This document shows positions 6,997 to 10,811 of a stretch of 10,811 bases of DNA, piece after piece. The notes below the pieces were generated by a model. It ran no database searches. It was given only the letters and a program-made list of their open reading frames with translations, and was not told the origin of the DNA. Position 1 is the stretch's first letter. The number at the start of each line of letters is the position of its first letter. The DNA is from Candidatus Aminicenantota bacterium (GTDB lineage: Bacteria; Acidobacteriota; Aminicenantia; JAMOAD01), in NCBI GenBank assembly GCA_027070475.1, contig JALXDT010000319.1, positions 1 to 10,811 on the forward strand, read 5' to 3'. The position numbers and the translations under genes are program-made.

Positions 6997-8262
6997 TTAA
7001 AAATTGAATCTTAAATTCAAACCAGAAATAAAAGCATAACTTTTGTAAGTTCCATTAAAATTATCCTCATTCATACCTTCTGTTGACCTCTCTTTGAACA
7101 GAACAACAGAATTTCCGAAATCAACAATAATTTTACCTACTTTGTAGCTCATCCCGAATGTAATTCCATGCTTATCAGCATCCGGAAGATCAGGGCCAAG
7201 ACTGACAAGTTCAGGGGCACCCTGATCATAGTAATATCCGGCTCTTATTGTAAAACTATCTGAAAGCTTTTTCTCCACTCCAAATCTAAAAGTATATGTA
7301 TCCTTATAATGTTTTTCAACAGTCTTAGAAAATACAGGATAATCCTCAAATTCAATTTTGAGTTCATTGTATTGACTCCACTTCATATAGTCAACAGATG
7401 CTGTAAAAAGGAAACCTTCAAAAATTGTTGTGGAAACACCGCCACTGATAAGGGCAGGAAATACGAGGCTTGTTTTTCCTGTAGCACTTGCAGGAAATTC
7501 TGAGGCAATCATGGCATCAAGAGCGGGGATTCCTGTTGAAATTAAGGTAAAATTTGCATCTCCCTCATAATCAATAGTCATTTTCCCTGAATAGGAAAGG
7601 CCAACATTAAATTTGTTAAATTTGAAAAGTGCTCCGAGTCTGTATCCCATCCCATGACTCATTTTTGATTCAAGATGAAGTTTGGCAACATCAATTACAC
7701 CAAAAGTAAAAGGATTAACAAAGGGGATAATCTGATCATTCATAAGTTTTGAGTTTCTATAAATAAGAGAGGCAGCAATTCCAATATTTTCAGAAAGTTT
7801 AATAGCAAGAGTAGGAGTTATATCAATAGCCTGAACTTCAGAATTCGTGGTAATATACCTGCCTGACCATTTATCATCCCATTTAACACCTAAACCAAAA
7901 GGAACACTTACACCTGTACCTAAAAAGATTCTTTTCCCAAACTTTCTACCAAAATAGAGATTAGGGATCAAGAATGTCTGCGAGACAGCTGTCTCATTAA
8001 CACCTTCTCCGGGATACGGATTTGCTCCTTCAAATTCAACAGAAGGGAAAATACCAAAACCTCCAACTAAAATACCTGTGCCATCAAAAAAAGCTGCTCC
8101 TCCCGGATTATAAAATAAAGCTGAAAGGTCATCAGCAACAGCTACAAAAGATTCTCCCATACCAACAGCACGGGCACTTCCCTCATTAAGAGAAAAACCA
8201 CCTGAAAAAACCAAACTTAATGAAGCAAAAAACAATACTAATACTAATAAAGTTTTCTTCAC
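6997..8262 (-). CDS. FadL/OmpP1/TodX-family outer-membrane transport protein
   Basis: A 421-aa outer-membrane beta-barrel for hydrophobic compounds such as long-chain fatty acids. Residues 1-20 are a signal peptide; the mature protein would start near GGFSLNEGSARAVGMGES (21-38), which is the FadL N-terminal hatch region, followed by ADDLSALFYNPGGA (43-56), equivalent to the family's NPAG motif. The rest alternates hydrophobic and polar residues as in barrel strands, and the protein ends in Phe (LRFNF), the usual signal for outer-membrane insertion. Length is normal. The start is GTG, supported by AAAGGAGG (8267-8274) that overlaps the stop of the ChaN-like gene, only 10 bases away. Its place between a ChaN-like and an SGNH hydrolase gene supports an envelope uptake or export role. 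The exact ligand is not predictable. Confidence 0.93.
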   Translation of the reverse strand: MKKTLLVLVLFFASLSLVFSGGFSLNEGSARAVGMGESFVAVADDLSALFYNPGGAAFFDGTGILVGGFGIFPSVEFEGANPYPGEGVNETAVSQTFLIPNLYFGRKFGKRIFLGTGVSVPFGLGVKWDDKWSGRYITTNSEVQAIDITPTLAIKLSENIGIAASLIYRNSKLMNDQIIPFVNPFTFGVIDVAKLHLESKMSHGMGYRLGALFKFNKFNVGLSYSGKMTIDYEGDANFTLISTGIPALDAMIASEFPASATGKTSLVFPALISGGVSTTIFEGFLFTASVDYMKWSQYNELKIEFEDYPVFSKTVEKHYKDTYTFRFGVEKKLSDSFTIRAGYYYDQGAPELVSLGPDLPDADKHGITFGMSYKVGKIIVDFGNSVVLFKERSTEGMNEDNFNGTYKSYAFISGLNLRFNF

Positions 8263-8272
8263 TGTACCTCCT

Positions 8273-9118
8273 TTAATAAACTATATAATCAGCTATATTG
8301 TTTTTAATTTCTCTTTCTCCTTCCGGTAAAACTTTAATGTTTTTTATAATTACTTCAGGGCAAAGAGTTTTAAGAACAGCTGCTGTGCCCAATTTATAAT
8401 CAGAGTGAAAAGAACCATTTATATGCAATATTAAAAAGCCTTTGTTTGATTTGTATATCTGACATATACTCTCAGCCATCGTTGAATCTTTTACACACTG
8501 GGCTTTGTAAAATTTCTCCTTAAATTTTGAAGCTCCATGTCTCCCCATTGGGCCTCCCATCTTTTCCATTGTTTTATAAAATAGTTTTCTATACTCAGGA
8601 TAATCATAATGAATTTTCTTTGCAATATATTCTCTCTCCTCAGGTTTTACTTTTTCCAGTGCTTTTAATCCACCTCTTGCAACCATAGCTGCATATCTTC
8701 TGGGAACATTAGCTGCTAACACTCTTATATTATGTTTTTTAGCAAATTCAATCAATGGTCTGTAATCCGTTTTATAATTTTTCCATGGCCTTGAACTTTT
8801 TAAAAACTCTTCTTCAGTAATTTCGCCCTTAAGATAAGAATCTAACAATTTTTGAACATCTCTCTCAAACATCTCAAGAGATAAAATAATTTTACCATTT
8901 AACTTTTTGTGTAATCCTTTGAGAACCTCAAGCTCTACAAAATGAGCTTTTGGGTCTGTGTGCTGTTCTCCGATAAAAACAACATCAGCCTGTTTTAATG
9001 AGTTAAGAAAAGTATCAAAATTCAGTGCCTTTCCCTTCTTTCCTATGATTTTCAAATTTCCTATGGTAAAAAAAACAACCAAAAGAACAATTAATGATAA
9101 CATTAATATTTTTTTCAT
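8273..9118 (-). CDS. ChaN/Tiki-fold protein (DUF399, haem-binding uptake family)
   Basis: A 281-aa protein of the ChaN-like (Cofac_haem_bdg, DUF399) family, relatives of which bind haem in Campylobacter and share the Tiki/TraB hydrolase fold. Conserved motifs are GEQHTDP (50-56, with E51 and H53), SLEMFERD (80-87), RPWKNYKTDY (110-119), AANVPRRYA (135-143), KDSTMAES (210-217) and NGSFHSDYKLGT (234-245, with H237). Residues 1-20 form a hydrophobic N-terminus preceded by Lys-Lys: a signal peptide or membrane anchor. Unlike ChaN lipoproteins it has no lipobox Cys there. Two Met/Gly-rich turns near 184-194 could contact metal or haem, but this is a guess. It is the first gene of the operon with the FadL and SGNH genes. 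The ATG has AAGGAG at 9125-9130. Whether it binds haem or acts as a peptidase or esterase cannot be told. Confidence 0.87.
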   Translation of the reverse strand: MKKILMLSLIVLLVVFFTIGNLKIIGKKGKALNFDTFLNSLKQADVVFIGEQHTDPKAHFVELEVLKGLHKKLNGKIILSLEMFERDVQKLLDSYLKGEITEEEFLKSSRPWKNYKTDYRPLIEFAKKHNIRVLAANVPRRYAAMVARGGLKALEKVKPEEREYIAKKIHYDYPEYRKLFYKTMEKMGGPMGRHGASKFKEKFYKAQCVKDSTMAESICQIYKSNKGFLILHINGSFHSDYKLGTAAVLKTLCPEVIIKNIKVLPEGEREIKNNIADYIVY

Positions 9119-9139
9119 ATCTCTCTCCTTTAAAAATTA

Positions 9140-9168
9140 ATTTTAACAATAAAATTTCCTTTATGCAA
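9140..9168 (-). promoter_or_regulatory. Promoter of the ChaN-FadL-SGNH operon
   Basis: On the minus strand TTGCAT (9163-9168) and TAAAAT (9140-9145) are separated by exactly 17 bases. Transcription would start near 9133, giving a leader of about 15 bases that holds the AAGGAG ribosome binding site. The -35 is only partly consensus. No recognisable Fur box overlaps it. Confidence 0.5.
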
Positions 9169-9182
9169 ATTCTCTAAAATTG

Positions 9183-9275
9183 ATTTTGAAAAATCTCAAA
9201 ATTAGAAAAACCACCGAAGGTTTTTGCTTCAAAATCTTTTATATTTCATTCTTTTGAACTCCCCATCAAACCTTC
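9183..9275. repeat. Cluster of inverted repeats between two divergent promoters
   Basis: Three paired elements lie here. ATTTTGA (9183-9189) pairs with TCAAAAT (9196-9202) around 6 bases. AAAAACC (9206-9212) pairs with GGTTTTT (9219-9225) around ACCGAA. The segment GAAGGTTT (9216-9223), which includes one arm of the second hairpin, is also a perfect complement of AAACCTTC (9268-9275), so the two pairings exclude each other. The cluster lies upstream of both predicted promoters, so it is not in the leader of either gene as I read them. It may hold operator sites, an unannotated small RNA or a decayed terminator. Nothing else is recognisable in the 207-base gap. Confidence 0.45.
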
Positions 9276-9290
9276 AGGACTACTTTAATC

Positions 9291-9319
9291 TTGAATAACT
9301 TTTCTACAGATGATATATA
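9291..9319 (+). promoter_or_regulatory. Promoter of the aminotransferase-LuxE unit, predicted leaderless
   Basis: TTGAAT (9291-9296) and TATATA (9314-9319) are separated by exactly 17 bases, and a TG at 9311-9312 makes the -10 an extended one. The expected start, 7 bases past the -10, is 9326, the A of the ATG start codon. The six bases between hold no Shine-Dalgarno sequence. A slightly shifted -10 (TATATT, 9316-9321) would place the start inside the codon region, so the first is preferred. Confidence 0.6.
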
Positions 9320-9325
9320 TTTGGT

Positions 9326-10552
9326 ATGGTTTCATACAAAAAACTCCTTAATATACTTAAGAAAGTGGAGGAGCCTGATTTTACCTTTGTTGAAGGCAGT
9401 TTTCCTCCTGTTTTTGAAAATGCGGAGGGAATAATAGTAAAGGATGTTGAAGGAAATGAATATTTAGATTTTTCCTCATTTTTCGGTGTAAGTTTTACAG
9501 GCCATTCTCAAGCTTTTATTAAAGAGGAGGCAAAAAATGGATTTTTTCACGGACTGGGAGACCTTATTCCTTCAAAGGAGAAGATTTTATTAATGGATGA
9601 GATTTCCAACATTATAGGGAATAATTTTAAAGGAATTCTTCTTCAAAATGGTTCGGATGCTGTTGAAGCCTGCTTAAGATCAGCCTACCTTTATAAAAAA
9701 AATAAGACAGTAATAGCATTCAAAGGAGCTTACCACGGAACAGCTTTAACCGCTCTTTCCGTAACTTACTCAAGCAATTTTAGAGAAAGATTTTCAGATC
9801 TCCTGCCATTTAGGGCAAAATTTTTTGACTATTCTTTAGATTCTCTTGAAAAAATAGACTCATATTTATCCAAAAATCAGGCTTCTTCCATAATTGTAGA
9901 ACCTATTCAGGGCAGAGCAGGGATTAAAATTCCCCCTAAAGGTTTTCTAAAAGGGTTGGAAAAGATTTCAAATGAGAAAGATATTCCATTGATTTTTGAT
10001 GAAGTGTTCACAGGTTTCGGTAAAACAGGTGAATATTTCGCCAAGGATTATTTTAAAGTAAAACCAGATTTAATAGCTTTCGGAAAAGGTTTAACAGGGG
10101 CTTTCCCTTTATCAGGCTGCTTTGGAAAAAGAGAAATAATGGATTTGTGGGGAGAAAGCAGAGGAGAGGCTACATATACTTTTACTTTTTCAGGTAATCC
10201 TTTTTTCTCAAGGGTAGCTCTCAGGAACATAAAAAAAATCGAGTCCTTGAATTTTAGAAAAAAGGTTAGAGAGATAGAAAGATTTTTAAGTAGAGAGTTG
10301 GAACGATTAAAAAGTTTTTTTACTTTAAAGATTAAGGAAGTTAGAGGATTGGGCACTATGTGGGGAATCGAACTTTTTCCTCCTCTTAATTCATTTCAGG
10401 TTTTTAAAAGACTTTTGCTAAATGAAAAAATAATAACACTTCCTTCAGGGGAAAAAGGAGAGGCATTGGAGATTTTACCACCTCTGATTGCGGAAGAAAA
10501 AGATTTAGAAAAATTGATAAAAGCACTGGAGAGAACATTTGAAACTTTTTAA
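9326..10552 (+). CDS. Class III PLP-dependent aminotransferase
   Basis: A 408-aa fold-type I, class III (omega) aminotransferase that moves an amino group between an amine or omega-amino acid and a carbonyl compound. Visible motifs: NGSDAVEACLR (108-118, phosphate cup), FKGAYHG (132-138, with the ring-stacking aromatic Y136), VEPIQG (191-196), FDEVFTGFGKTG (224-235, with D225 for the pyridine N) and FGKGLTGAFPLSG (252-264), where K254 should form the Schiff base. Length is normal. The specific substrate is not evident; relatives include glutamate-1-semialdehyde, acetylornithine and polyamine enzymes. The ATG lacks a Shine-Dalgarno sequence; an in-frame TGA at 9311-9313 rules out a longer protein, and the first alternative start (GTG, codon 14) has no better site. 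The 3' end overlaps a LuxE-like gene by 14 bases, implying a joint pathway, perhaps amination of an aldehyde. Confidence 0.9.
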   Translation: MVSYKKLLNILKKVEEPDFTFVEGSFPPVFENAEGIIVKDVEGNEYLDFSSFFGVSFTGHSQAFIKEEAKNGFFHGLGDLIPSKEKILLMDEISNIIGNNFKGILLQNGSDAVEACLRSAYLYKKNKTVIAFKGAYHGTALTALSVTYSSNFRERFSDLLPFRAKFFDYSLDSLEKIDSYLSKNQASSIIVEPIQGRAGIKIPPKGFLKGLEKISNEKDIPLIFDEVFTGFGKTGEYFAKDYFKVKPDLIAFGKGLTGAFPLSGCFGKREIMDLWGESRGEATYTFTFSGNPFFSRVALRNIKKIESLNFRKKVREIERFLSRELERLKSFFTLKIKEVRGLGTMWGIELFPPLNSFQVFKRLLLNEKIITLPSGEKGEALEILPPLIAEEKDLEKLIKALERTFETF

Positions 10553-10811
10553 GGAAATAAAGGAGTATATTGAAAAAGGAGGAGAATTTGATGAAGATCT
10601 TGCCATAGAGATTTCGAATTTTCAATTAAAAAACAATCAATTTTATAGATCCTATGCAAAAAAATTGGGGATAAAGAAAATTAAGAGTTTTGAAGAAATT
10701 CCCTTTCTTCCCGTGGAATTTTTTAAAACTTTTGAAATTTTTTCTTTAAAAAAAAAGGATGGATACTTTGTTTCAAGTGGAACGGGAGGAAATAGAAGTA
10801 CTGTTTATTAT
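10539..10811 (+). CDS. LuxE-like acyl-protein synthetase, partial (cut by window end)
   Basis: The first 91 codons of an open frame running off the right edge. It resembles the N-terminus of LuxE-family acyl-protein synthetases, adenylating enzymes that activate a carboxylic acid as acyl-AMP and, in LuxE itself, pass the acyl group to a Cys for reduction by LuxC. Supporting features are SFEEIPFLPVEFFKTF (50-65), like the family's IPxLPxxxFK, and the Ser/Thr/Gly-rich phosphate loop SSGTGGNRS (79-87). The preceding 50 residues are a polar helical N-terminus with RSYAKKLG, as in relatives. The start is TTG at 10539-10541: GGAGAG (10528-10533) lies five bases upstream, and an in-frame stop at 10518-10520 leaves no earlier start. 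It overlaps the aminotransferase gene by 14 bases. Membership in the wider AMP-ligase (phenylacetate-CoA ligase-like) superfamily is firm; LuxE itself is likely but rests on a fragment. Confidence 0.78.
   Translation, partial: MKLFKEIKEYIEKGGEFDEDLAIEISNFQLKNNQFYRSYAKKLGIKKIKSFEEIPFLPVEFFKTFEIFSLKKKDGYFVSSGTGGNRSTVYY

Noticed and set aside
9070..9118. A possible Fur-like iron operator near the ChaN-like gene start (TTAATGATAACATTAATA)
   Set aside because: It lies inside the coding region, encodes the signal-peptide hydrophobic residues, and lacks the symmetric GATAAT repeats of a Fur box.
10404..10625. Open frame on the minus strand across the aminotransferase-LuxE junction
   Set aside because: Both plus-strand genes here have clear family motifs; the reverse frame is a low-complexity Leu/Phe-rich shadow.

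Overview
The window comes from an AT-rich bacterial chromosome. Its proteins are rich in Lys, Ile, Phe and Glu, and Arg is often encoded by AGA. The organism is almost certainly a Gram-negative (two-membrane) bacterium: one gene encodes a FadL/OmpP1-type outer-membrane beta-barrel with a signal peptide and a C-terminal Phe. I cannot name the phylum from these genes. I see no insertion sequence, CRISPR array, tRNA, rRNA or prophage gene, and coding is dense.

There are five transcription units. (1) Minus strand, 1742 to 9: a small [2Fe-2S] protein followed by an FAD/[2Fe-2S] oxidoreductase. These are two subunits of a HcnABC / opine oxidase / hydroxyproline dehydrogenase-type amino-acid dehydrogenase; the expected third subunit would lie beyond the left edge. 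(2) Plus strand, about 1798 to 4124: purH (last two steps of IMP synthesis), overlapping by one base with a TrmH/SpoU-family RNA 2'-O-methyltransferase. (3) Minus strand, 5692 to 4168: a CDP-alcohol phosphatidyltransferase of PgsA type, then a DUF89/ARMT1-like metal-dependent phosphatase. (4) Minus strand, 9168 to 5731: a ChaN/Tiki-fold protein, a FadL-type outer-membrane protein and a secreted SGNH/GDSL hydrolase, closed by a strong intrinsic terminator. This looks like an envelope unit for lipid or hydrophobic-compound handling. (5) Plus strand, 9291 to beyond the right edge: a class III PLP aminotransferase overlapping a LuxE-like acyl-protein synthetase gene, cut off at the window end.

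Promoters can be read for most units, four of them with exactly 17 bases between the -35 and -10 boxes. At two genes (pgsA and the aminotransferase) the -10 box lies so close to the ATG, with no Shine-Dalgarno sequence, that leaderless transcripts are predicted. The other genes mostly have clear Shine-Dalgarno sequences. The most interesting biology is the aminotransferase plus LuxE pair, a possible start of an acid-activation/reduction/amination pathway, and the coupling of pgsA to a DUF89 phosphatase. Most of the window is ordinary housekeeping and envelope genes; I did not find a clearly new system.
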